A stretch of 16,452 bases of DNA from contig JAVBOF010000058.1 in the NCBI GenBank assembly GCA_031550915.1, positions 1 through 16,452 on the forward strand. Direction: 5' to 3'. The DNA is from JAVBOF01 sp031550915 (lineage in GTDB: Bacteria; Bacillota; Clostridia; Christensenellales; MGBC116941). Within the stretch, counting starts at the first letter, position 1. Each line of letters starts with the position of its first letter. The position numbers were made by a program, and so were the translations under genes. Below, piece by piece: positions 7,464-14,152 of this stretch. The notes below the pieces were generated by a model. That model did no database searches, had not been told where the DNA came from, and was given only the letters and a program-made list of their open reading frames with translations.

Positions 7464-8312
7464 TCAGGTATTAGTCAATTGTACAAAAAGCTTCTGAAGA
7501 TCCAGCGCGCTTTTTTCAAGTCCCTCGGGCAACTCTCCAAAATTCCTGCCCAAAATATATGCCGACTTTAAGCCTCCGATCGAATCCGTTCCAAGAACAT
7601 TCTTGCCCGCGATGAATTCGTCTACCTTTTTTGCATTACCCGATATCGTACATCCTTCTGAAAGTAAACTCTCCCTTGACTCATTTTTTATGATCTCGCC
7701 TTCATTTATGATTATTACATCCTCGATAAATCCCGATATCTCTTCAACAAGATGTGTAGAGAGTACTGCACAAAAAGGGGTCTGTGAATATTTCTCTATA
7801 AGCGACTTATAGAACAGCTCCCTATGGTTGGCGTCCAAGCCAAGAACGGGTTCGTCCAGCAACAGGTATTCCGCATTGGTTGAAAGTGCTGTTATCAATT
7901 TGAATATTGTAGCGTAGCCGGTCGAAAGCGTGGATATCTTCTTGTTTATATTCAGTTTGAATATATCCGCAGCTTTTTTACAATATTCCGTATCAAAACC
8001 CCTATAGAAATCGGCTGACCACTTAAAGGCTTCCTTCACCTTCATTTTTTCCGGATATAACGATTGTTCCGTAAGCATATAGATCTTTCCAAGCGCTTCG
8101 TCGTTTTCGCTTATCCTTGATCCATCCATATTGATCTCTCCATGCTCCGGGAATATCTTGCCGCACGCGGAATTCAACAATGTCGTTTTACCCGCGCCGT
8201 TTCTTCCAAGGAGCCCGTATATCTTCCCGGATTCAAAGCAAACGGATACATCTTTCAATGCGGTTTTATCACCGTAATATTTACTTACATTTTTTATTTC
8301 AATACAGCTCAT
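7464..8312 (-). CDS. ABC transporter ATP-binding protein, YtrB-like
   Basis: A 282-residue single-domain ABC ATPase that would power the adjacent permease. Walker A is GRNGAGKT (36-43). The Q-loop Gln is at about 83 (LTEQSLYP). Walker B is YLLLDEP (149-155), followed by the D-loop GLDA. The H-loop is LSTH (184-187). The signature is LSTGY (129-133) instead of LSGGQ: the second Gly is kept, the first is Thr, and Gln is replaced by Tyr. Residues 205-282 are a C-terminal extension outside the core ATPase fold, possibly for dimer or permease contact. The start has AGGA 5 bases upstream and lies 29 bases after the GntR gene stop, consistent with one operon. Confidence 0.92.
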   Translation of the reverse strand: MSCIEIKNVSKYYGDKTALKDVSVCFESGKIYGLLGRNGAGKTTLLNSACGKIFPEHGEINMDGSRISENDEALGKIYMLTEQSLYPEKMKVKEAFKWSADFYRGFDTEYCKKAADIFKLNINKKISTLSTGYATIFKLITALSTNAEYLLLDEPVLGLDANHRELFYKSLIEKYSQTPFCAVLSTHLVEEISGFIEDVIIINEGEIIKNESRESLLSEGCTISGNAKKVDEFIAGKNVLGTDSIGGLKSAYILGRNFGELPEGLEKSALDLQKLFVQLTNT

Positions 8313-8341
8313 TGTTCCTACTATCCTTTCATAACAAAATG

Positions 8342-8710
8342 CTATTTCGTAAAACCCAGCTCGATCATCCCTATGATCTCTTCTTTATTTATACCCAGTG
8401 TCTTTGCTTCGTCAAAAAGCCTTACAATATAATCATTGTAGAAAGCTTCTTTGCGTTTTTCCTTTAATGCCTCCAACGCGCCTTGCGCAACAAACATACC
8501 AACACCTCTTTTCTTATATAGGATACCGTTTTCTACAAGAAGGTTGACACCCTTTAAGGCAGTTGCCGGGTTGATCTTAAACATAACTGCGAATTCCGTT
8601 ATGGATGGTATTTGCATTTCCTCATCAAATGCTTTTGAGAGGATCGCATCTTCTATTCCGGCGGCTATCTGCAGAAATATAGGGTTTTCGGAATCATAAT
8701 CAATGTTCAT
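8342..8710 (-). CDS. GntR-family transcriptional regulator, YtrA subfamily
   Basis: A 122-residue repressor-type protein. Residues 8-75 form the GntR winged helix: PIFLQIAAGIEDAIL, then IPSITEFAVMFKINPATALK (recognition helix), then the wing ENGILYKKRGVGMFV. After it there is only a short helical tail of about 45 residues and no large effector domain, as in the YtrA subfamily. It is first in an operon with an ABC ATPase and a permease. A 28-bp palindrome lies between its promoter and its ribosome binding site (GGGAGG, 7 bases before the ATG), so autorepression is a strong inference. The effector is unknown. Confidence 0.9.
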   Translation of the reverse strand: MNIDYDSENPIFLQIAAGIEDAILSKAFDEEMQIPSITEFAVMFKINPATALKGVNLLVENGILYKKRGVGMFVAQGALEALKEKRKEAFYNDYIVRLFDEAKTLGINKEEIIGMIELGFTK

Positions 8711-8729
8711 TTCTGCCTCCCATTGTATT

Positions 8730-8757
8730 CTAGTTAATTACTTAAGTAACTAACTAG
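8730..8757. promoter_or_regulatory. 28-bp palindromic operator of the GntR-ABC operon
   Basis: The left arm CTAGTTAATTACTT and the right arm AAGTAACTAACTAG are inverted copies with a single mismatched pair (A at 8737 against C at 8750). The palindrome begins 1 base downstream of the -10 box and so covers the transcription start. A bound dimer would block the promoter. This fits control by the GntR protein encoded just downstream. Confidence 0.75.
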
Positions 8758-8758
8758 A

Positions 8759-8786
8759 AGTCTACTCCTTTTTTTTCTTTTGTCAA
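8759..8786 (-). promoter_or_regulatory. promoter of the GntR-ABC operon
   Basis: Minus strand: a perfect -35 TTGACA (8781-8786), a 16-base spacer that is mostly A, and -10 TAGACT (8759-8764). The consensus -35 with a tightly apposed operator suggests a strong promoter that is normally repressed. Confidence 0.6.
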
Positions 8787-8812
8787 TAGATAAATTAAAA
8801 ATTATTATAGCA

Positions 8813-8840
8813 AAAGGAGGACGGTGATCCGCCCTCCTTT
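8813..8840 (-). terminator. Rho-independent terminator of the seven-helix membrane protein gene
   Basis: AAAGGAGG and CCTCCTTT form the outer stem, with one A-C mismatch, then CGG/CCG and a TGAT loop. Read leftward the stem ends in a T-rich stretch. It begins 22 bases after the stop of the minus-strand gene at 8862. It insulates that gene from the GntR operon promoter beside it. Confidence 0.7.
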
Positions 8841-8861
8841 ATTATCTATGTGAATGATAAT

Positions 8862-9587
8862 CTAAGATATGGCCTCTTCCGCCTGAACGAAATGTTCTGC
8901 CGGCTTCAAATTTTCCTGATATCTTGAAGATACCGCCCTATGTATAAGGAAGATATAGGGCAGGCCAAGATTGGTTTCCAACAGCGAGTTTACTATTATC
9001 GGTCCTATCCCCTGCGCCCTGATCCCCGTAACAAGCAAAATAAATTCCCATGCGAACTGCACCAGAAGGCCAATCGCAAGGATGCGCGGAATATTATAGC
9101 GTTCTTCTTTTATTTTGCAGTTTATATTGTGTAGACAGAGTATCGCATAACCTACGAACAATATAAGCCCCATGATACCGTGATATCCTCCTGTGCCGCG
9201 CGATATGGAAATATCCGGGGCGTTTGCTCCCAACCATTGCCCCAACAGTGCCGTCGCAAACCATCCGCCAACTACGAGCAGCGACCATTCCAACGTATGC
9301 TTGTCCTTATCAAGCCAAAGCCATATCCATGTGAAGTTTGTAAAACCATAGCTCATGCTCAGCCAAAGCAGCAACCAAAAAGTATTCGCGCCCTCTACGG
9401 TGCGAGTTCCAAGCATTAGATAAAATATGCCGTAATCTACTATAAAATATATGATGCCGCCAATTATCCCAACGAATATTGCAAGATAGCGCTTTGTATA
9501 GAAAAGCACATAGGCAAAGAACGCCAAAAAGGCTATGTCCAGCAATATATAGTAAAGATTAAAAACCCTCGAAGGCTCAACAATCAT
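8862..9587 (-). CDS. uncharacterised seven-helix integral membrane protein
   Basis: A 241-residue membrane protein I do not recognise. Seven hydrophobic spans are visible, near residues 11-30, 35-58, 69-90, 100-118, 132-150, 167-186 and 196-215, followed by a hydrophilic C-terminal tail of about 25 residues ending in AEHFVQAEEAIS. The middle of the protein is rich in Trp (FTNFTWIWLWLDKDKH, 81-96). Possible functional polar residues within or near membranes are Asp51, Glu65, Asn84 and His135 (RGTGGYHG). It has its own promoter and terminator, so it is a single-gene unit. The start at 9587 is preceded by GGTGG, a modest ribosome binding site. A transporter, sensor or lipid enzyme are all possible; nothing decides among them. 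Confidence 0.8.
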   Translation of the reverse strand: MIVEPSRVFNLYYILLDIAFLAFFAYVLFYTKRYLAIFVGIIGGIIYFIVDYGIFYLMLGTRTVEGANTFWLLLWLSMSYGFTNFTWIWLWLDKDKHTLEWSLLVVGGWFATALLGQWLGANAPDISISRGTGGYHGIMGLILFVGYAILCLHNINCKIKEERYNIPRILAIGLLVQFAWEFILLVTGIRAQGIGPIIVNSLLETNLGLPYIFLIHRAVSSRYQENLKPAEHFVQAEEAIS

Positions 9588-9625
9588 ATTACCACCGCTT
9601 TCTCTGATGATTTATTATCGCGAAT

Positions 9626-9634
9626 ATTATAGCA
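9626..9634 (-). promoter_or_regulatory. extended -10 promoter of the seven-helix membrane protein gene
   Basis: Minus-strand TGCTATAAT is a perfect extended -10. The -35 position falls within the inverted repeat at 9641-9664 and has no consensus hexamer. Transcription would start near 9619, about 30 bases before the ATG. Confidence 0.55.
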
Positions 9635-9640
9635 TAATTC

Positions 9641-9664
9641 CATCCTCATTTCTGCATGAGGATG
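9641..9664. promoter_or_regulatory. inverted repeat over the -35 region, possible operator
   Basis: CATCCTCAT (9641-9649) and ATGAGGATG (9656-9664) form a perfect 9-bp inverted repeat with a 6-base centre. It overlaps the -35 zone of the leftward promoter at 9626-9634. No T-run follows either arm, so a protein-binding site is more likely than a terminator. Confidence 0.5.
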
Positions 9665-9835
9665 TATATAATTACCGGACCATAACCACTATTCGTATTT
9701 GTAATAATTCAATAACTTTTAGTTATCATTGTGTCAATATAAGCGTTACTATATATTTTGGAAAGCTATGGGACGTTGAATAAAATTATGGAATATTGAA
9801 AGTATTTGTGTTATCATTGGAATGCTAAAATACCA

Positions 9836-9901
9836 GATATCGGTATCGGATATATTCCGAATGCGGAATTCTATATAAAGAAATCATGAAATCTTTATAT
9901 A
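9836..9901 (+). promoter_or_regulatory. cluster of three inverted repeats upstream of the sugar ABC operon
   Basis: Three dyads follow one another: ATATC/GATAT around 9837-9853, ATTCCG/CGGAAT (9854-9859 and 9864-9869, 4-base centre), and the perfect 10-bp pair TATATAAAGA (9872-9881) with TCTTTATATA (9892-9901, 10-base centre). They lie just downstream of the candidate -10 TAAAAT (9826-9831). Sugar-responsive repressor binding or leader-RNA hairpins are both possible. Confidence 0.4.
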
Positions 9902-10016
9902 ACTCAGATTCTTGTGATCCCGGCAATAAAAAACCCAAGAATATACTTCCTATTGCTAAATAATTCATTTAGGATAAATTTTTAATTATTAAAATCAATA
10001 CGAGGAGGGAAGAGAT

Positions 10017-11519
10017 TTGGCAGATGAAGCGTATAAGCTCTGTATGAATGGCATAAGCAAGAGCTTTGGCGGTGTCCATGCCCTCAAAAACGTTGATCTA
10101 AAGATTAAACACGGAGAGATCCACGCATTGGTCGGAGAGAACGGAGCCGGAAAATCCACGCTTATGAAAATACTCTCCGGGGCCTATCACATGGATGAAG
10201 GCGAAATACTCATCGATGACGCGCCTGTTCATATCCACAATCCCAAAGACGGCCTCAATCTCGGCATTTCTGTTATATACCAGGAGTTTGCCCTTGTTAC
10301 AGATCTGACAGTGGCCGAAAACATCTTCATAGACCGCGCCAATGGGAGAAAGAAAACGATAAATTGGAAGAAATTGAATGCAGAAGCCAAAGAAAAGCTT
10401 GTTGGCCTTGGTTTTAATCAAATTGATCCAAGGAAGACCGTTGAAGATCTCAGTGTAGCCTACCAGCAAATCGTGGAGATCTGCAAGGCGCTTTCAAGAA
10501 ACTGCTCCATTTTGGTTTTGGACGAACCGACCGCTGTTCTTTCATCCAAGGAGGCGCAACAGCTTTTTGAGCTTTTAAAAAGGCTAAAGGAGAGCGGCGT
10601 AGCAATCATATATATTTCTCACCGGCTGGATGAGATTTTCCAGATTTGTGACAGGATCTCCGTATTGAAGGACGGAGAAAACGTCGATACGGTCAATACG
10701 GCGGATATCGATGATAAGGCCCTCGTCAATATGATGATTGGAAGGGATCTTCAATCCTACTTCCCAAAAAGAGAAAGCAACATAGGGGATATCGTATTTG
10801 AAGCCAAGAATATCAGCAGGGGCGCTGTGGTTAACGACGTATCCTTTAGCGTACGAGCAGGTGAGGTCTACGGTCTTTCCGGGCTGGTTGGCTCAGGCCG
10901 TACCGAGACGGTCCGCGCGATTTTCGGCGAGGACAAAAAGGATTCCGGTGAAGTATTTATCAACGGAGAAGCCAAGCACGTAAAACGGCCAAAGAACGCT
11001 TTTAAAGCGGGCTTTGGACTTCTACCCGAGGACAGGAAAAACCAGGGCGTCCTGCTGGATATGCCCATTCTCTATAATATCACCGCAGGCTGCCTCAAGA
11101 GGTTCTGCGGGTTCGCCGGGCACATACGGCGCAAAGAGGAGATAAGTTTTGCTGAGGGCTTAATCGAAAAACTAAGGATAAAACTTGGTTCCTATAATGA
11201 TGATACATCTAGCCTATCGGGCGGCAACCAACAGAAGGTGGCCATATCCAAGCTCTTGGCTTCGGAATGTAAGGTATACATTTTGGATGAACCGACGAGG
11301 GGCGTCGATGTCGGAGCCAAGATAGAGATCTACAAGATAATTAATACGCTAGTTGATGAAGGCTTTGCTGTCGTAATGATATCCTCTGAGATGACCGAGA
11401 TTATCGGAATGTGTGACAGAGTGGGTATCATGCGCGGCGGAAGCATCGTCGCCGAGCTTTCCAAAGAAGATATTAACGAACAAAATCTAATCGAATATGC
11501 TATGGGGGTGCGCTCATGA
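10017..11519 (+). CDS. sugar ABC transporter, double ATP-binding protein (RbsA/MglA family)
   Basis: A 500-residue cytoplasmic ATPase with two fused ABC domains, of the kind that powers ribose-, galactose- or xylose-type importers. First domain: Walker A GENGAGKST (40-48), signature LSVAYQQ (145-151), Walker B SILVLDEP (164-171), H-loop SHR (201-203). Second domain: the degenerate Walker A GLVGSGRTE (289-297) typical of this family, intact signature LSGGNQQ (400-406), Walker B VYILDEP (420-426), and SSE in place of the H-loop His. The start is TTG at 10017: AGGAGG (10003-10008) is 8 bases upstream, and the next ATG at 10044 has no ribosome binding site and would cut the first strand. Its TGA overlaps the ATG of the permease gene. 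The sugar is unknown. Confidence 0.95.
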   Translation: MADEAYKLCMNGISKSFGGVHALKNVDLKIKHGEIHALVGENGAGKSTLMKILSGAYHMDEGEILIDDAPVHIHNPKDGLNLGISVIYQEFALVTDLTVAENIFIDRANGRKKTINWKKLNAEAKEKLVGLGFNQIDPRKTVEDLSVAYQQIVEICKALSRNCSILVLDEPTAVLSSKEAQQLFELLKRLKESGVAIIYISHRLDEIFQICDRISVLKDGENVDTVNTADIDDKALVNMMIGRDLQSYFPKRESNIGDIVFEAKNISRGAVVNDVSFSVRAGEVYGLSGLVGSGRTETVRAIFGEDKKDSGEVFINGEAKHVKRPKNAFKAGFGLLPEDRKNQGVLLDMPILYNITAGCLKRFCGFAGHIRRKEEISFAEGLIEKLRIKLGSYNDDTSSLSGGNQQKVAISKLLASECKVYILDEPTRGVDVGAKIEIYKIINTLVDEGFAVVMISSEMTEIIGMCDRVGIMRGGSIVAELSKEDINEQNLIEYAMGVRS

Positions 11520-12511
11520 ACGAAGCAACTGTAAAGAGATCCGGCGGATTCCAATCCGTATTAAAAAGATACAGCGCGTTGATAATACTCGTCATTCTGA
11601 TCATTATATCGGCATTGCTTTCGGATAAGTTTTTGACTATAAAGAATATTTTCAATGTTCTCCGTCAGCAGGCGCCTTTCTTCCTTATTGCCATCGGCGT
11701 TTTGATGACGATCGTAACAGGCGGAATAGACCTTTCCCCTGGAGCCATTATAGCTGTTTGTAACGTATTCCTTGCTATGGCGGCAACGAATTGGGGGCTT
11801 AACGGCGCCGGTACGATTTTTATATCGATGTTGATAGCACTTATTGCCGGGTTGATATTCGGGGCATTTAACGGTGTTTTGATAGCGAGGTTTAAGCTGG
11901 CGCCATTTATTGCGACATTGGCGGTGATGACAATCGCCCGTGGTTTAGCCTACCAGTTGACCGGCGGTTCACCCATTCGTTTACCGGCAAATGAACCGGG
12001 CAGCGGCGGCCTTATAGCCTTTGGCGCGCACGGCGATCCCGTTATCGGACTGCCTTTGGCGGTGTGGTTTGCAATACTTGCGATTTTAGTATTCTGGTAT
12101 CTTATGAAGTATACGATGTATGGACGAATGTTCCTTGCAACCGGCAGCAACGAGACTGCAATGAGGCTCGCCGGTGTTAATGTAAGCAATTATACTTTTG
12201 CGGTATATGTAATTTCCGGCGGAATGGCCGGGCTCGCAGGCATACTGCTTACCGCTAGGGCGGGGATTGCAGTCCCAACGCAGGGGGCTGGCGCAGAGCT
12301 GGACGCCATCGCGGCCTGCGTTATCGGCGGAGCAAGCCTTTCCGGAGGAAAGGGGAAGATAATAAGCACCGTCATCGGTGTGCTGATAATAGCGCTCATT
12401 GCCAATATTATGAACCTTTTGAGCGTCCCGCCGTATCCTCAGCAGATGATACAGGGCGCGATCATAATACTTGCCGTTATGCTAAACAGCACTAATAAGA
12501 AAGCTGATTAA
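11516..12511 (+). CDS. sugar ABC transporter permease (RbsC family)
   Basis: A 331-residue integral membrane permease with about eight to ten helices, forming the homodimeric channel of the importer. Family hallmarks are GGIDLSPGA (69-77), the cytoplasmic coupling segment GRMFLATGSNETAMRLAGV (203-221), and GAGAELDAIAACVIGG (257-272) followed by ASLSGG. Length and order match RbsC. The ATG is embedded in the stop of the ATPase gene (ATGA overlap), so translation is coupled. The upstream GGGGG stretch within the ATPase gene can serve as ribosome binding site. Confidence 0.95.
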   Translation: MNEATVKRSGGFQSVLKRYSALIILVILIIISALLSDKFLTIKNIFNVLRQQAPFFLIAIGVLMTIVTGGIDLSPGAIIAVCNVFLAMAATNWGLNGAGTIFISMLIALIAGLIFGAFNGVLIARFKLAPFIATLAVMTIARGLAYQLTGGSPIRLPANEPGSGGLIAFGAHGDPVIGLPLAVWFAILAILVFWYLMKYTMYGRMFLATGSNETAMRLAGVNVSNYTFAVYVISGGMAGLAGILLTARAGIAVPTQGAGAELDAIAACVIGGASLSGGKGKIISTVIGVLIIALIANIMNLLSVPPYPQQMIQGAIIILAVMLNSTNKKAD

Positions 12512-12569
12512 TGCGATTATATGCGATGGAATCAGGCATATAAAGATATATTATGAGGAGGATTAATTA

Positions 12570-13982
12570 ATGAAAACTAGGAAAACTCTATTTCTTGCGT
12601 TAGCCGTGGTGATGATTTTCGTTCTCGCTATCGCCGGCTGCGCACCTGCCGCCCCGGCCGCATCGGAAGCGCCTGCCAGTGAAGCAGCCCCTGCGAGCGA
12701 GGCTCCCGCAAGTGAAGCGGCTCCCGCTTCAGAAGCGCCTGCAAGCGAGGCTCCCGCAAGCGAAGCTGCCCCCGCTTCAGAAGCGCCTGCAACTTCCGAC
12801 AATATGTCTGCGGAAGAACGCATGAACCATGAAGTATACAAGTATCTTGATGATATTGCTTTCGGCGGGATTCCAAAGCCGGTTATAGCCGACAGGACCG
12901 ATATCAAAAAGAACCTGCCTGTAGAAAAGAAGGAAGGCCTTACGATCGGTTGGGCATGCCCCTCTCAGGGCAACTCTTATTTTGTAGGTATCAAGCTCGG
13001 TGCCGAAGAACAGTGCAAAAAATATGGCTATAAGCTAAACTTCCTTGTTGCAGACAATTTCAATTTGCAGAAGGAAACAGCGAATATCGAAGCTTTGGTT
13101 ACACAGGGCTGCGACGTTATCGTCGTTGACCCGGTCGACACACAGACAAACCTTGCAGACGTTCAGCGTGCAGTTGACGCCGGTATTCCAGTTCTTGCAA
13201 CTGGCGTTCCGTTTGAAGCCGCCGCCCCTGTCATAACAACTATAGTTTCCAACAACTACGAAGGCGGATATGCGACCGGTATGTATTGTGCAAAGAAGTT
13301 CAAGGATCCTATCAAAATGGTAATGATCCCCGGCCTCGTGGGACATACAGTTTCCAACAGCCGCCTGAATGGTTTCTTTGCCGGTTGGGTATATGGCAAA
13401 CAGCAGGAAAAAGGCACCGCGAAAGCGTATCGTGAAGACGCCATGCTCGAAGGCTTCAATTTCTTCAAGGAATTGGTTGCCAATGGTAAGGTGGATATGG
13501 CCGCTTATGACTGCAATGTTGTTGGCCAGGCACCCGGAAGCTGGGAGGAAGTTGCCGGTATGGCAGCAGCTGACGACCTTTTGACAGCAAACCCGGATAT
13601 CTCCCTGATATTCGCAGAAAACGATCACATGGGCATCGGCGCTTCCAAGGTTTTGGAACAGAACAATTTGACCGACAAGATCATGGTCGCTTGTGCCGCT
13701 GACGGCGACAGGAACGCTATGGATCAGGTCAAAGCCGGTAAACTTATGACAACCGGCTATAATAATCCCGTCTTGATAGCAAAACGCTGCATCGATCTTA
13801 TCCATGAAATCTATGCCAATGGATTTGAAGCCAACAATATGCCGATAATCACACAGTTGCCCGTCATCTGTGTTGATAAAGACAATATAGATCAGGTATA
13901 TGATGCTAATTCCGAATATGCTAAAGAACTGGATGTTCCGTTCAAGACCATTCCGGAAGTAAATGCAGAGCAGGCAAAATAA
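12570..13982 (+). CDS. sugar ABC transporter substrate-binding lipoprotein (periplasmic-binding type 1)
   Basis: A 470-residue lipoprotein that captures the sugar outside the membrane. The signal peptide MKTRKTLFLALAVVMIFVLA leads to the lipobox IAGC, with the lipidated Cys at 24. Residues 25-76 are an Ala/Ser/Glu/Pro linker built of ASEAP and ASEAAP units. Residues 77-122 are a connecting segment. Residues 123 to about 450 form a type-1 sugar-binding fold: LTIGWACPSQGNSYFVGIK, then VVDPVDTQTN, then a hinge region and IFAENDHMGIGASKVLE. The fold is close to RbsB-like proteins, but the ligand cannot be read from sequence. GAGGAGG lies 8 bases before the ATG. It is the last gene of the operon, 58 bases after the permease, and a terminator follows. 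The protein is longer than a usual RbsB (about 300) because of the linker and connector. Confidence 0.95.
   Translation: MKTRKTLFLALAVVMIFVLAIAGCAPAAPAASEAPASEAAPASEAPASEAAPASEAPASEAPASEAAPASEAPATSDNMSAEERMNHEVYKYLDDIAFGGIPKPVIADRTDIKKNLPVEKKEGLTIGWACPSQGNSYFVGIKLGAEEQCKKYGYKLNFLVADNFNLQKETANIEALVTQGCDVIVVDPVDTQTNLADVQRAVDAGIPVLATGVPFEAAAPVITTIVSNNYEGGYATGMYCAKKFKDPIKMVMIPGLVGHTVSNSRLNGFFAGWVYGKQQEKGTAKAYREDAMLEGFNFFKELVANGKVDMAAYDCNVVGQAPGSWEEVAGMAAADDLLTANPDISLIFAENDHMGIGASKVLEQNNLTDKIMVACAADGDRNAMDQVKAGKLMTTGYNNPVLIAKRCIDLIHEIYANGFEANNMPIITQLPVICVDKDNIDQVYDANSEYAKELDVPFKTIPEVNAEQAK
12661..12792 (+). repeat. 48-bp tandem repeat coding for the lipoprotein linker
   Basis: The DNA repeats with a 48-base period (16 codons), about 2.7 copies. 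GCGAGGCTCCCGCAAG occurs at 12697 and 12745, and CCCGCTTCAGAAGCGCCTGC at 12723 and 12771. The period keeps the reading frame, so copy-number change would lengthen or shorten the linker by 16 residues without breaking the protein. Confidence 0.85.
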
Positions 13983-14003
13983 GTCCGGAAAATATCAGTA
14001 GGC

Positions 14004-14032
14004 AAAAGAGGGCGAATATATCGCCCTCTTTT
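14004..14032 (+). terminator. Rho-independent terminator of the sugar ABC operon
   Basis: AAAAGAGGGCGA (14004-14015) and TCGCCCTCTTTT (14021-14032) form a perfect 12-bp stem with the 5-base loop ATATA. The T-run extends through the stem end (TTTTT). It starts 22 bases after the binding-protein stop codon. Confidence 0.9.
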
Positions 14033-14098
14033 TAATTCTGTTTATAAAAAGTATTCTTTTTAATAGTACGATCTATTCATTCATGTTATTATATTATG

Positions 14099-14104
14099 TA
14101 TAAT
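14099..14104 (+). promoter_or_regulatory. candidate -10 box for the MFS transporter gene
   Basis: A perfect TATAAT lies 48 bases before the ATG, in AT-rich DNA between the upstream terminator and the gene. The hexamer 17 bases upstream (TTCATT) is a weak -35. A separate promoter is expected here because the terminator closes the upstream operon. Confidence 0.4.
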
Positions 14105-14152
14105 CTTATTATCAATATGATATATCCTTTCAGCTGTATTTAAGGAGAAGAT

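Larger units (their letters stand above)
9588..10016. other. divergent intergenic region, about 430 bp, rich in dyad symmetry
   Basis: Its left end serves the membrane protein gene (promoter and inverted repeat). The rest is the long leader of the sugar ABC operon. It holds ATAAC/GTTAT around 9711-9725, the dense cluster at 9836-9901, and CTAAAT/ATTTAG at 9956-9972. One extended -10-like site, TGCTAAAAT (9823-9831), could drive the sugar operon but lacks a good -35. No riboswitch class is recognised. Confidence 0.5.

Noticed and set aside
12563..12907. Minus-strand Ala/Gly/Ser-rich frames over the lipoprotein start
   Set aside because: They are the antisense image of the 48-bp repeat and signal-peptide region; no start signal.
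13035..13805. 256-codon minus-strand open frame
   Set aside because: It is antisense to the well-supported sugar-binding protein and has no family match; its Cys/His-rich composition is a mirror of the real codons.
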